From NCBI RefSeq assembly GCF_965204935.1, contig NZ_CBDBFO010000002.1: a DNA stretch of 64,000 nt. One strand, written 5' to 3'. The notes beneath the pieces were generated by a model that saw only the letters and a list, made by a program, of their open reading frames with translations, made no database searches and was not told the DNA's origin. Source of the stretch: Hoeflea_A sp965204935. Lineage in GTDB: Bacteria; Pseudomonadota; Alphaproteobacteria; Rhizobiales; Rhizobiaceae. Numbering within the stretch: position 1 is the stretch's first letter; the number at the start of each line of letters is the position of its first letter. Both the position numbers and the translations under genes were made by a program. Of the stretch, positions 8,612 through 17,227 are shown piece by piece.

Positions 8612-9375
8612 CACTGACCCAGCCGGAATTTGCCGGGGCACAGATACGTCCGTCTCCCAATTTCGGCGAAAGGATCGGCGGACCGGCCGATATGCTGGTG
8701 CTTCATTACACCGGAATGGACAGCGCTGATGACGCCATCGAGTGGCTGTGTTCGCCACGGTCCGAGGTGTCCGCACATTACTTCGTTTTCGAAGACGGGC
8801 GGACCGTGCAAATGGTTCCGGAGGACAAGCGCGCATGGCATGCCGGCGCCAGTTCGTGGCAGGGCCAGCGGGACCTGAACTCGCGATCGATCGGGATCGA
8901 AATCGCCAATCCCGGACATCAGGGAGATTACCCTGATTTCCCGCCGAAACAGATCGAGGCGGTTGTTGAATTGTGTCAATATTGTGTCAAAAAGTGGGCG
9001 ATTGTGCCGCAAAGAGTATTGGCGCACAGTGATATTGCACCGCAGCGTAAAGAAGATCCCGGCGAGAAATTCCCGTGGCGATCACTTTTTGACGCCGGCG
9101 TTGGTCACTGGGTCGAACCATCGACCGCGACCGGCGGCAGGTTCCTGCACCGGGGTGACCGGGGCCAACCGGTCGAAGCGCTCCAGGCGATGCTTGCGAT
9201 GTACGGATATAGCGTTGAAATAACCGGGTTATTTGACGAAGACCTTGAGACCAATGTGCGTGCTTTCCAGCGTCATTTTCGACCCGCCAGGGTTGATGGC
9301 GTCGCCGATGTCTCGACCATAGAGACACTGCACAAACTGCTGTCGGCCATACCCGAAGGGCCGCCCAAAGGCTGA
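8608..9375 (+). CDS. N-acetylmuramoyl-L-alanine amidase (amidase_2) with peptidoglycan-binding domain
   Basis: A 255-residue protein. The amidase_2 zinc domain covers about 15-165, with LHYTGM carrying the first zinc histidine and AHSDIAPQRKEDPG carrying the later histidine and aspartate. A PG_binding_1 domain covers about 185-248. It cuts the amide bond between N-acetylmuramic acid and the stem peptide, in the manner of AmpD and AmiD. The binding domain favours the AmiD type, but no signal peptide or lipobox is visible, so whether it acts in cytoplasm or periplasm is open. It is translated with the upstream DnaJ-domain gene. Confidence 0.85.
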   Translation: MTLTQPEFAGAQIRPSPNFGERIGGPADMLVLHYTGMDSADDAIEWLCSPRSEVSAHYFVFEDGRTVQMVPEDKRAWHAGASSWQGQRDLNSRSIGIEIANPGHQGDYPDFPPKQIEAVVELCQYCVKKWAIVPQRVLAHSDIAPQRKEDPGEKFPWRSLFDAGVGHWVEPSTATGGRFLHRGDRGQPVEALQAMLAMYGYSVEITGLFDEDLETNVRAFQRHFRPARVDGVADVSTIETLHKLLSAIPEGPPKG

Positions 9376-9481
9376 ATAGTGCAGCGCAGCAATCAAGTTT
9401 CTTACAGGTTGTAACGGAACGTTATCGCGCCGCCACCATTCACCAAAATTGATGACTAGGACTCTGTCCCGATTTGACCGG

Positions 9482-9516
9482 CCGCCATCGGTACTGCGTA
9501 GGCGGTCTTTTCTTTT
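9482..9516 (+). terminator. Candidate intrinsic terminator downstream of the amidase gene
   Basis: CCGCC (9482-9486) can pair with GGCGG (9501-9505), and TCTTTTCTTTT follows directly. The stem is short, so efficiency is doubtful. It precedes the lytic transglycosylase gene by 34 bases. Confidence 0.4.
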
Positions 9517-9550
9517 GGATCAATGAAACTTTCGTTTGGAGTGAAAAAGA

Positions 9551-10081
9551 ATGAAAAGAACAGGAGCCTTTTTCCGCGCGCTCATCTGCGCCGGTTTGGT
9601 TTCCCTCTCGACTGCGGCAAATGCGGAAGAAGAAGAACAGACCAAAATCAAGGTCGATTTCAGTGCCATCACATCGTCCATTTTCAAACCGGCCGATCCG
9701 GCCATCAACAAGCACCCGAAATTCTCCCGGCTCATCAACAGCTACGCGCGCAAGCATGGCGTCCCCGCCTCGCTTGCTCATGCGGTTGTCGAGATCGAGA
9801 GCAATTTCAATCCCAAGGCACGGGGCCGGGCCGGTGAAATCGGTCTTATGCAGATCAAGCCGGCGACAGCCCGGCTCATGGGATACCGGGGATCCACAAA
9901 AGGCCTCTACGATCCCGAAACCAATATCAAATACGGCATGAAGTATCTCGGCAAGGCGCACCAGCTCAGCGGTGGCGACACTTGTGGAACGATCCTTCGC
10001 TACAATGCCGGCCACGGTGCCAAGCGGATGAATCCGGTGTCCTCGCGCTACTGTCGAAAAGTGCGCAATATCCTGGGCTGA
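9551..10081 (+). CDS. Secreted lytic transglycosylase (GH23, SLT fold)
   Basis: A 176-residue protein with a Sec signal peptide (about residues 1-25, cleavage near ANA-EE). A compact SLT domain follows. VEIESNFNP carries the catalytic glutamate, GEIGLMQIKPATA is the substrate-loop motif, and RYNAGHG is close to the usual YNAG motif. It should cut the glycan strands of peptidoglycan in the periplasm, leaving 1,6-anhydro ends. The position next to an amidase gene gives a local pair of peptidoglycan hydrolases. The small size suggests a remodelling enzyme or one serving a secretion apparatus, but no such apparatus is in view. Confidence 0.85.
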   Translation: MKRTGAFFRALICAGLVSLSTAANAEEEEQTKIKVDFSAITSSIFKPADPAINKHPKFSRLINSYARKHGVPASLAHAVVEIESNFNPKARGRAGEIGLMQIKPATARLMGYRGSTKGLYDPETNIKYGMKYLGKAHQLSGGDTCGTILRYNAGHGAKRMNPVSSRYCRKVRNILG

Positions 10082-10096
10082 TTCATCGCGACGGCG

Positions 10097-10172
10097 TCTC
10101 AAGACAATCCTTGGTAGGAGCTCCGTGGGTTGCTGCGTAAAGCGCAACTTGAGGGGGGGGATTGTCTTGAGA
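10097..10172. repeat. Intergenic inverted repeat with 14-bp perfect arms
   Basis: TCTCAAGACAATCC (10097-10110) is matched in exact inverse at 10159-10172, with 48 bases between. The enclosed DNA has its own shorter inverted repeat (GTTGC to GCAAC), and a palindrome ACACGCGTGT follows immediately at 10173-10182. The overall look is that of a rhizobial palindromic intergenic element, though I cannot match it to a named family. Confidence 0.55.
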
Positions 10173-10336
10173 ACACGCGTGTGGAACTGGCTTGCTCCCC
10201 GCGGCCTCGCGCTGGCAGACAGGCAACGCCCGGGGCTTCACCCGTCGGATTGACGCCGATGGGATGCCCCGTCGCGGCAAACACCGCTTGCCGCCACTCT
10301 TAAAGTGTTGAGTTCAATTGTCCCCGACGGGCAGGT

Positions 10337-10669
10337 TCAGGTCAGGTCTTCGAGCTTGGCGCCGGGAGCATTCTTCTTCACCGACTCGATGCCGTTTTCA
10401 CGCGACGATGAACTCTCATAGGATTCGCTGGTGCCGATGACCTGGCCGTTGGATGCCTTGAGATTGAACCGGTGCTTGCCACCTTTAGTTTCGGTGCGGT
10501 CGAACCGCGCATCATCGGCGGAATTCTTGCGCACCGATTCGATGCCGTTTTCTGCACTGGCGCGCTGCTTGTATCCCTCGCTTGCCAGGATGATCTGGCC
10601 GTTGCCCGCCTTGAGGCGGAAGCGGAACTCGCCAGCCTTGTCCTTGTAGAGCTCGAATTTGCCTGCCAT
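10337..10669 (-). CDS. YegP family protein (UPF0339/DUF1508), two repeats
   Basis: A 110-residue protein built of two tandem DUF1508 modules. The first has KFELYKDKAGEFRFRLKAGNG and a GIESVRKN end, the second KHRFNLKASNGQVIGTSESY and GIESVKKN. The family forms small beta-rich domains of unknown function and is common in rhizobia. The start codon is followed by the conserved lysine-rich opening and preceded by a GGGAGAAA ribosome site. Confidence 0.88.
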   Translation of the reverse strand: MAGKFELYKDKAGEFRFRLKAGNGQIILASEGYKQRASAENGIESVRKNSADDARFDRTETKGGKHRFNLKASNGQVIGTSESYESSSSRENGIESVKKNAPGAKLEDLT

Positions 10670-10822
10670 GAAACTATTTCTCCCGTTTGTACTTCATGTA
10701 TTTCGAAACCTAACCAAGCGTGATTTCGTTCGCAAATACAAACCTTATCTATTCACTGCGAAATCGATATTTCAGCAATATCGGAACGCAAGCAACGGTA
10801 TTCAGAGGCGCCGGGATGCCCA

Positions 10823-12676
10823 CTAGTCGAACGCGTCGGCGATGTAGCCCCCGGTCTGCCTCTTCCAGAGCCGCGCATAGATCCCGTCGCGTTCCAGCAG
10901 CGCGTCGGGCGTTCCTTCCTCGACGATCCGGCCTTTGTCGAGAACCACGATCCGGTCCATGCTGGATATGGTCGACAGGCGGTGGGCGATCGCAATCACT
11001 GTCTTTCCTTCCATCAGCAGCGCCAGCTTGTCCTGAACGGCCGCCTCGGCGTCGCTGTCCAGGGCTGATGTTGCCTCGTCGAGAACGAGGATCGGGGCGT
11101 CCTTGAGCAGCACACGTGCAATGGCGATGCGCTGGCGCTGACCGCCTGAAAGCTTGACGCCGCGGTCGCCGACGTAGGCCTCGTAACCGGTGCGGCCCTC
11201 GCTGTCCTTGAGATCGTCTATGAAGCCGTCGGCTTCGGCCATTAAGGCCGCATGCCGCATTTCTTCCGGGGACGCGACGGGCCGGCCATAAAGAATGTTG
11301 TCGCCGACCGACCGGTGCAGCAGCGAAACATCCTGGGTGACAACACCGATGCTCGCGCGCAGGCTTTCCTGGGAAACCTTTCGTATGTCCTGTCCGTCGA
11401 TGGAGATCGTGCCATCCTTCAGTTCGAAGAAACGCAGCAGCAGGCTGACAAGTGTGGATTTTCCTGCGCCGGATATGCCGACCAATCCGACCTTCTCCCC
11501 TGCGCCAACGGTCAGGGAAAGATCGTGGATCACCCTATGTCCGCGTTGATATTCGAACCGGATATGGCTGAAGGCGACTTTGCCGTCTGTCACGGCCAAC
11601 CGCCGCGCATCGCTTGCGTCCGTGATCGTCGGCGGCGTTGTCACGACCGGCATGGCGTCGCGGATGGTGCCGACGGCCTGGAAGATCTGCTGCCCCATCT
11701 GGAGGAATGCTCGCGCATTGCCCGAGAGCCGTTGGACGATGGCGATTGATGCGGCGAACTCGCCGAGCGTGACAAAACCGGCAACGAGGCCCCACAGCCC
11801 GATCGCCATGTTGCTAAACACGAGCAGGACATTGAGCAGAATCACACCACTGTCCGTCGTCAGGAATATGCGTCCTTCTTTCTGCTGGGTCTCAATGGCG
11901 TTTCCCATCACGGAGCGCAGAGCGCCGGCCTCGCTGTCCTCCGCTGCGAAGAGCTTGACCATCTGAATATTGCTGTAAAGGTCGGTCATTGCACCGACGA
12001 CCAGGCTGCGAGCCTTTGCCGAGCGCTGTGCGCGTTCGGAAAAATACGGCACGGCCATAATGGCGAGCACGATATTGGCGACGATCCACAGGAAAACCGG
12101 AATCGCCAGCGCCCAGGAAAGCGCGGCAAGCAAAGCCAGCGATCCGAAAAACTGCACAGAAAAATGTGGCACGCTCTGGAAGGCAACAACGATTTGCTGC
12201 TGTGCCGCTAAGGCCACCTGAGAGATACGTGCAGCGATCTGGCCCGCATAAAGGTCGTGGAAAAAGGCAAGATCCTGGTGCTCGACCGCCTTGTGGCCCT
12301 GCCACAGCATGGCAGCCGGCATGCACACCGAAACCACCTGCGAGCGAAGTGTATTGGCCATGAATATGCTGAAGGGCAATACCGGGAAAAACAGCACGCC
12401 AAGAATAGCCAGCAGGTGCCAGTCTTCCTGCACAAAGACAGCAGCGCCCCTTGCGCTCACACCGTCGATGATGACGGAGATGCCCCAGATCACGGCCAGA
12501 TTGATGCTTTCGACCAGGATGCTGAAAATGACAATGGCTGCCAGGACGCCGCGGAACATGCGCGCGAAATGCACCACGAGCGCGAACGGTCCGCGCGAAG
12601 GCAGCGGCGCATAAGGGATGTCCAGGGGGCGGACGAGGGTTTCAATGCGGCGATAGACGAGATCAGAAATCGACAT
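10823..12676 (-). CDS. ABC transporter, fused permease and ATPase (exporter type)
   Basis: A protein of about 617 residues with a six-span type 1 exporter domain (about 30-330) and a C-terminal ATPase. The ATPase carries Walker A GISGAGKST, the signature LSGGQRQRIAIAR, Walker B ILVLDEATSALD and the switch AHRLSTI. It works as a homodimer or with an unlinked partner, pumping lipid, peptide or drug-like molecules out of the cytoplasm; the substrate is unknown. An ATG 21 codons upstream (12739) is also in frame. I preferred the MSISDLV start because family members begin at this distance from the first helix. Neither start has a good ribosome site. Confidence 0.85.
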   Translation of the reverse strand: MSISDLVYRRIETLVRPLDIPYAPLPSRGPFALVVHFARMFRGVLAAIVIFSILVESINLAVIWGISVIIDGVSARGAAVFVQEDWHLLAILGVLFFPVLPFSIFMANTLRSQVVSVCMPAAMLWQGHKAVEHQDLAFFHDLYAGQIAARISQVALAAQQQIVVAFQSVPHFSVQFFGSLALLAALSWALAIPVFLWIVANIVLAIMAVPYFSERAQRSAKARSLVVGAMTDLYSNIQMVKLFAAEDSEAGALRSVMGNAIETQQKEGRIFLTTDSGVILLNVLLVFSNMAIGLWGLVAGFVTLGEFAASIAIVQRLSGNARAFLQMGQQIFQAVGTIRDAMPVVTTPPTITDASDARRLAVTDGKVAFSHIRFEYQRGHRVIHDLSLTVGAGEKVGLVGISGAGKSTLVSLLLRFFELKDGTISIDGQDIRKVSQESLRASIGVVTQDVSLLHRSVGDNILYGRPVASPEEMRHAALMAEADGFIDDLKDSEGRTGYEAYVGDRGVKLSGGQRQRIAIARVLLKDAPILVLDEATSALDSDAEAAVQDKLALLMEGKTVIAIAHRLSTISSMDRIVVLDKGRIVEEGTPDALLERDGIYARLWKRQTGGYIADAFD

Positions 12677-12872
12677 GACGGCTCGAACCGGTGGACCAGC
12701 GATTGGATATGCAGGAGGGAATCGGCGGCATTTAAGCACGGATCAGGAGCAGCGAAAACGCGAAATACAATTTTTACGATAGGCCTGCGCCCTCCGGACG
12801 GGCGATTTCGGTGCGTCGACATTCACCCAAATTGCTGGAAATTCTGGCAATCCATGCCCATCTTCGCTATCA

Positions 12873-13300
12873 GAGGCTGCCAGCCGGCCGGACAGCCGCG
12901 CTCCGCGAGGCCGAAAGGTGCGGGGTGAGGAAAGTCCGGGCTCCATGGAGACACGGTGCCGGATAACATCCGGCGGGGGTGACCCCAGGGACAGTGCCAC
13001 AGAAAGCAAACCGCCCCGCCTGCATTCCGGCCCTTTGCCGCCGGGCCGGAATGTTGGCGGGGTAAGGGTGAAAGGGTGGGGTAAGAGCCCACCGCGTTCC
13101 TGGTAACAGGAACGGCACGGTAAACCCCACCGGGAGCAAGACCGAATAGGGATGATGCGGGGCGCGAGCCTCACCCTGTCTCCGGGCAGGTCATCCGGGT
13201 AGGTCGCAAGAGGCAGGGCGCAAGTCCTGTCCCAGAGGAATGGCTGTCGCCGTCGCTTTGGCGCGGTACAGAACCCGGCTTACAGGCCGGCTGGCACCTC
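12873..13300 (+). ncRNA. rnpB: RNase P RNA (type A)
   Basis: The catalytic RNA of RNase P, which removes the 5' leaders of tRNA precursors. The 5' and 3' ends were set by the P1 helix: GAGGCTGCCAGCCGGCC at the start pairs with GGCCGGCTGGCACCTC at the end. The conserved core is present: GAGGAAAGTCCGGGCTCC near the start, CACAGAAAGCAAACCGCC, GGTAAGGGTGAAAGGGTG, GTAAGAGCCCACCGC, then AGCAAGACCGAATAGGG. The length of about 428 nt fits alphaproteobacterial RNase P RNA. It lies between the divergent ABC exporter gene and mraZ. Confidence 0.95.
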
Positions 13301-13321
13301 ATATCCCAAAAGATAGACAGC

Positions 13322-13392
13322 GAATCAGTTCGGATTGCCGGCTAATTGAATCCGCCTAAGCAAAAGCGGATTCCCTGCAGAATTAGCGATTC
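13322..13392. promoter_or_regulatory. Cluster of four GANTC (CcrM methylation) sites
   Basis: GAATC at 13322 and 13348, and GATTC at 13369 and 13388: four sites in 71 bp, where chance would give about one per 256 bp. Two of them form the arms of a perfect inverted repeat (GAATCCGC at 13348-13355 with GCGGATTC at 13366-13373). The last lies inside the spacer of the CtrA-like box. CcrM methylation of such sites couples transcription to replication in Caulobacter. Confidence 0.6.
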
Positions 13393-13398
13393 ATTAAC
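13383..13398 (+). promoter_or_regulatory. CtrA-like box upstream of mraZ
   Basis: TTAG-CGATTCA-TTAAC matches the TTAA-N7-TTAAC CtrA consensus with one mismatch, and continues as TTAACCAT, the strong half-site reported for rhizobial CtrA. It lies about 55 bp upstream of the -35 element of the mraZ promoter, and its spacer contains a GANTC methylation site. Confidence 0.5.
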
Positions 13399-13448
13399 CA
13401 TAAAGGCGGTTTTGTGGGGTCTGCGAAACCAAGTTTGAACAGGCTTGT

Positions 13449-13482
13449 CCCATTGACGCCCAAATTATCCCATGATATCCCA
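13449..13482 (-). promoter_or_regulatory. MraZ operator: four TGGG repeats at 10-bp spacing
   Basis: CCCA occurs at 13449, 13459, 13469 and 13479, exactly ten bases apart (TGGG on the minus strand). This matches the known MraZ operator form of TGGGN repeats spaced by five bases. It overlaps the mraZ promoter, so MraZ should repress its own operon. Confidence 0.75.
13453..13481 (+). promoter_or_regulatory. Sigma-70-type promoter of the dcw operon
   Basis: TTGACG (13453-13458) and TATCCC (13476-13481) are separated by 17 bases. The -35 matches five of six consensus positions and the -10 is weak. Both elements lie within the MraZ repeat array. Transcription would begin near 13488. Confidence 0.5.
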
Positions 13483-13636
13483 AACAGACTGAGAGAGGGG
13501 TGTTCAGGCGTAGCCCGACAGCGGGTCCGGTCCAGGCGTCGCGCAGCGGCGGCGGCCAGCCCGCGCAGCTTGCGGTCAGTAATCTCCGGAGGCGGCATGT
13601 TATGGTCTTCAGGCCTGGAAACGGCGGTTTTGCGTA

Positions 13637-14095
13637 ATGAACCGGTTCCTGTCGAATGCGACGAACAAGATCGATGCGAAGGGTCGGGTGTCCGTACCGG
13701 CTCAATTTCGCAACGTTTTGACGCGTCTCGACATACAGGAACTGTATGCCATCCAGGACTTCATCTATCCGGCAGTGACGGTCGGCGGGCCGGACCTGCT
13801 CGACCGCTACGAGCGGCAGATCGACGAGGGCGACCCGTTCTCGGTCGATGCCAACGACATGTCGCTGCTCATTCACGGTGGCGGGGTGTTTCTGAAACTG
13901 GACGGCGAGGGCCGTCTGATGGTGAGCGACTTCATACGAGACTACACGGGCATTTCCGACCAGGTGACCTTTGTCGGCCGGTCGGACCATTTTCAACTCT
14001 GGGATCCTGTTCGGTACGAGGAAAAACGACAGGAAGCCCTAAGCCGGCGCATGGCGGGGGCACAGCCTCGCGCCGGTCAAGGAGAGACGGGATGA
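13637..14095 (+). CDS. mraZ: Transcriptional regulator MraZ
   Basis: A 152-residue protein with two SpoVT/AbrB-like MraZ domains. The first opens with MNRFLSNATNKIDAKGRVSV (the DxKGR motif), and the second has KLDGEGRLMVSDFIRDYTG. MraZ forms ring oligomers that bind TGGG repeats and repress the division/cell-wall operon; four such repeats lie at the promoter upstream. It is the first gene of the dcw cluster and overlaps rsmH by ATGA, so the two are translationally coupled. Confidence 0.95.
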   Translation: MNRFLSNATNKIDAKGRVSVPAQFRNVLTRLDIQELYAIQDFIYPAVTVGGPDLLDRYERQIDEGDPFSVDANDMSLLIHGGGVFLKLDGEGRLMVSDFIRDYTGISDQVTFVGRSDHFQLWDPVRYEEKRQEALSRRMAGAQPRAGQGETG

Positions 14096-15120
14096 CAGCG
14101 CACTCTGGCGGCATGGAACATGACGCCGGTGGCGGACCTGTGCGCCACATCCCGGTTCTCCTTAACGAGGTCCTGTCCGCGCTGCAGCCGGGGCGCGGAC
14201 AGGTCATCCTCGACGGAACATTCGGCGCCGGAGGCTATACGAAAGCCATACTGGAGAGCGGCGCACATGTGATTGCGCTGGATCGCGATCCCAACGCCAT
14301 TGCCGACGGCAAGGAACTGGCAGCGGCTTACCCCGATGCGCTCCAGCTGATCGAATCACGCTTCAGCCGGCTCGATGCGCACGCACCGGACAGCGGCCTC
14401 GATGCCGTGGTTCTCGATATCGGCGTCTCCTCGATGCAGATCGACGAGGCCGAACGGGGTTTTTCCTTCCAGAAGGACGGTCCGCTCGATATGCGCATGT
14501 CAAAGAGCGGCCCCAGTGCCGCGGATGTGGTCAACACACTCAAGGTCTCGGACCTGACACGCGTGATCGGCTTTCTGGGCGAAGAGAAACAGGCCGGACG
14601 CATCGCACGGGCCATCGACGCGCGTCGCAAGAATGACCGGTTTGCCACCACGCGCGACCTTGCTGCGCTGGTCGAAACCGTCAAACCGCGCAGGGCGCGC
14701 GACAAGATCCATCCGGCAACACGGATGTTCCAGGCGCTGAGGATATTCGTCAACGAAGAGCTCGCCGAGCTGGCAGATGCGCTGTTTGCCGCCGAGCGGG
14801 CGCTGAGGCCCGGCGGGCGGCTCGCAGTCGTGACCTTCCACTCGCTGGAAGACCGGATCGTCAAGCGCTTTTTCCAGGATCGGTTCGGCAAGGGCGGCGG
14901 CGCATCAAGGCACCTTCCCGCGACGCAGGAAAAGCCGGCGACCTTCGAGCCCATCGGCAAACCGGTGATTGCGGCGAGCGATGCGGAAGCGGCTCGCAAT
15001 CCGCGGGCGCGCTCGGCAAAACTCAGGGCCGGGCGGCGCACGGCAATTGCCGCGCGGGATCCTGAATATTCGCTTTTCGGGCTGCCGGATCTGCCGGCAG
15101 TCACTTCCACAGGGGGCTGA
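14092..15120 (+). CDS. rsmH: 16S rRNA (cytosine-1402-N4)-methyltransferase RsmH
   Basis: A 342-residue SAM-dependent methyltransferase. HIPVLLNEVL opens the domain, LDGTFGAGGYT is the SAM-binding loop, VVLDIGVSSMQID and FHSLEDRIVKRFF are family signatures, and RNPRARSAKLRA is the usual C-terminal motif. It modifies the decoding centre of 16S rRNA. The start is set by the AAGGAGA ribosome site seven bases upstream and by the ATGA overlap with mraZ. The open frame extends further upstream without a stop, but that extension overlaps mraZ in another frame and is not coding. Confidence 0.96.
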   Translation: MTAHSGGMEHDAGGGPVRHIPVLLNEVLSALQPGRGQVILDGTFGAGGYTKAILESGAHVIALDRDPNAIADGKELAAAYPDALQLIESRFSRLDAHAPDSGLDAVVLDIGVSSMQIDEAERGFSFQKDGPLDMRMSKSGPSAADVVNTLKVSDLTRVIGFLGEEKQAGRIARAIDARRKNDRFATTRDLAALVETVKPRRARDKIHPATRMFQALRIFVNEELAELADALFAAERALRPGGRLAVVTFHSLEDRIVKRFFQDRFGKGGGASRHLPATQEKPATFEPIGKPVIAASDAEAARNPRARSAKLRAGRRTAIAARDPEYSLFGLPDLPAVTSTGG

Positions 15121-15125
15121 CTGCA

Positions 15126-15491
15126 TTGCTGCGAACCATTGATTTCATCATCATCGGCGTGATGGCGGCGGCAGCGGTGCTGACGTTCCATGTCAAGTAC
15201 CGCGCCGAAGAGCAGCTTGCGGAGATCAAGCGCCTCGAAGCGCAAATCCGTCTTGAGGAGGATACGATCGATCTTCTCAGGGCCGACTGGAGCCTGCTGG
15301 TCCAGCCGGGACGGCTGCAGGAACTGGTGGATGCGCACCAGGAGGAACTCGGCCTCGGGATAACAGAGCCGCACCAGATGGTGCTGCCAGAGGAGCTGCC
15401 GGCCCGCGTTCGCGACCTGCCCGAACCGGATGAGGAGATGGTTGTCGATGTGCCCGATGCCGAGACGGTGACAGGATCGGTGGCACAATGA
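15126..15491 (+). CDS. ftsL: Cell division protein FtsL
   Basis: A 121-residue bitopic membrane protein: one N-terminal span (about residues 4-21), then a short coiled-coil (EEQLAEIKRLEAQIRLEEDTIDLLRADW) that in FtsL pairs with FtsB in the division-site FtsQLB complex. The C-terminus is acidic and proline-rich. The start is TTG, placed by the AGGGGG sequence upstream and by the requirement for a membrane span. It overlaps ftsI by ATGA. Sequence conservation is low in this family, so the assignment rests on position and topology. Confidence 0.88.
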   Translation: MLRTIDFIIIGVMAAAAVLTFHVKYRAEEQLAEIKRLEAQIRLEEDTIDLLRADWSLLVQPGRLQELVDAHQEELGLGITEPHQMVLPEELPARVRDLPEPDEEMVVDVPDAETVTGSVAQ

Positions 15492-17227
15492 ACCGGATCC
15501 TTACACGCACAAAGCAGCGATTGCGAAGGCGCATGGAGGTTCAGGAAACCGCATCGGGCGCCGCGATTGTCGTCGACGGCGCCCGAAAGTCGTCCGGACA
15601 CCAGACACGAAACCGCATCATACTTGTCATGATCGGCGTCTGCGTTGTGTATGCCGTGATCGCCGGACGGCTGGTCCAATACGGATTTCGCGATCTGACG
15701 ACCGTGGCCAGCATTGCTCGCGGCAGCGAATTGCTGGCATCCCGGCCCGATCTGCTGGACCGTAACGGCCATGTGCTCGCGACGGACATCCGCACGGTTT
15801 CGCTCTATGCGCAACCGCACAAGATCACCGATCCCGACGAGGTGATCGAAAGCCTGGCGACCGTGCTGCCGGAACTCGATGCACGCACGGTCTACCGCAA
15901 GCTGAAATCGAAATCGCAATTCCAGTGGCTGCGCCGGCAACTGACGCCGAAACAGCAGAGCGAAATCCTGGCGCTTGGAATTCCCGGTGTCGGCTTCCGG
16001 CCGGAAAAACGACGTTTTTATCCGGGCGGCCCGACCGCGTCCCACATTGTCGGTCACGTCAATATCGACAACACGGGCATCGCGGGCATGGAAAAATATG
16101 TCGACGGGCAGGGACTTGCGGATCTTGCAGCCGCCGGCATGACGATAGAACAGCAGCTCGAGCCGGTCAGGCTCTCCCTCGATCTTCGCGTGCAACACAT
16201 CGTCCGCGACGAGCTGGCCACCGCCATGCAGCGCTACCAGGCAATTGCCGCCGGCGCGGTTGTCCTTAACGCCAAGACCGGCGAGGTCCTCGCGATGTCC
16301 TCCCTGCCGGACTACGATCCGAACCTTCCTGCCCAGGCGCTTGAGAAGGACCGGCTCAACCGTATGTCCGCCGGCACGTTCGAAATGGGATCGACCTTCA
16401 AGGCCTTTACCACGGCAATGGCGCTCGATTCCGGACTGGTATCGCTTGAAGACAGTTTCGACGCGCGGCGCCCGATCCGCATCGCCGGCCATACGATCAG
16501 CGACTTTCACGGCAAGCACCGCGTGCTGACCGTGCCCGAAATCTTCATCTACTCGTCGAATATCGGCACGGCCAAGATGGCCGATGTCGTCGGCATTGAC
16601 GGGCAGCGTGATTTCCTGACCCGCATCGGCCTGCTGACCCGCATGCAGACCGAACTGCCGGAGGTCAGCAAGCCCACCCAGCCCAAGGTCTGGAAGAAGA
16701 TCAATTCGATCACGATCTCGTTCGGCCATGGGGTGGCGACCACGCCACTGCAGACGGCTGTCGCGGCTGCCGCGATGCTCAATGGCGGCCTGTTGATGCC
16801 TCCGACATTCCTGCCGCGCAGCGAAGCCGAGGCGCGAAACGTCTCACGTCAGGTGATCAAGCCGGAAACCAGTGCTGCAATGCGCTATCTCATGCGTTTG
16901 AATGTCGAGAAGGGTTCGGGCCGGCGCGCCGAAGTGCCCGGTTTCCGGGTCGGCGGCAAGACGGGCACGGCTGAAAAGGTCGTCAACGGGCGCTATTCCT
17001 CAGATGTCCGATTCAATGCTTTCCTTTCGGCCTTTCCGATCGAGGACCCGCAATACGTGGTTCTGGTGATCATCGACGAGCCCAAACCGGCGGAGGGGCA
17101 AAGGTCAGCGACGGCAGGCCTCAATGCCGCGCCGACGGTCAAGGCCATCATCCGGCGTTGCGCCGCGCTCCTCGGTGTTCAACCGTCATTCGGTGAAGGC
17201 GATGCCGCCTTGCTTGTGTCATATTGA
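15488..17227 (+). CDS. ftsI: Peptidoglycan transpeptidase FtsI (PBP3)
   Basis: A 579-residue class B penicillin-binding protein: a cytoplasmic N-terminus, one membrane span (about 43-63), a pedestal domain, and a transpeptidase domain. The catalytic motifs are intact: S302-TF-K305, S356-S-N358 and K491-TGT. It cross-links septal peptidoglycan in the periplasm together with FtsW, which lies further along the operon. The start is in an ATGA overlap with ftsL. Confidence 0.96.
   Translation: MNRILTRTKQRLRRRMEVQETASGAAIVVDGARKSSGHQTRNRIILVMIGVCVVYAVIAGRLVQYGFRDLTTVASIARGSELLASRPDLLDRNGHVLATDIRTVSLYAQPHKITDPDEVIESLATVLPELDARTVYRKLKSKSQFQWLRRQLTPKQQSEILALGIPGVGFRPEKRRFYPGGPTASHIVGHVNIDNTGIAGMEKYVDGQGLADLAAAGMTIEQQLEPVRLSLDLRVQHIVRDELATAMQRYQAIAAGAVVLNAKTGEVLAMSSLPDYDPNLPAQALEKDRLNRMSAGTFEMGSTFKAFTTAMALDSGLVSLEDSFDARRPIRIAGHTISDFHGKHRVLTVPEIFIYSSNIGTAKMADVVGIDGQRDFLTRIGLLTRMQTELPEVSKPTQPKVWKKINSITISFGHGVATTPLQTAVAAAAMLNGGLLMPPTFLPRSEAEARNVSRQVIKPETSAAMRYLMRLNVEKGSGRRAEVPGFRVGGKTGTAEKVVNGRYSSDVRFNAFLSAFPIEDPQYVVLVIIDEPKPAEGQRSATAGLNAAPTVKAIIRRCAALLGVQPSFGEGDAALLVSY

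Larger units (their letters stand above)
13301..13636 (+). other. Regulatory region between rnpB and mraZ
   Basis: No coding gene is visible. The segment contains a GANTC-bearing inverted repeat, three further features listed separately (GANTC cluster, CtrA-like box, promoter with MraZ operator), and an untranslated leader of roughly 145 bases before mraZ. Confidence 0.6.

Noticed and set aside
12257..12928. Plus-strand frame of 223 codons opposite the ABC exporter and running into rnpB
   Set aside because: It crosses from an antisense region into a structured RNA gene and has no domain.
13414..14091. Upstream extension of the rsmH reading frame
   Set aside because: It overlaps mraZ in another frame and the operator region; the family start and ribosome site are at 14092.
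15101..16729. 542-codon minus-strand frame opposite ftsI
   Set aside because: Antisense to ftsI with all catalytic motifs intact on the plus strand; no domain in the antisense product.
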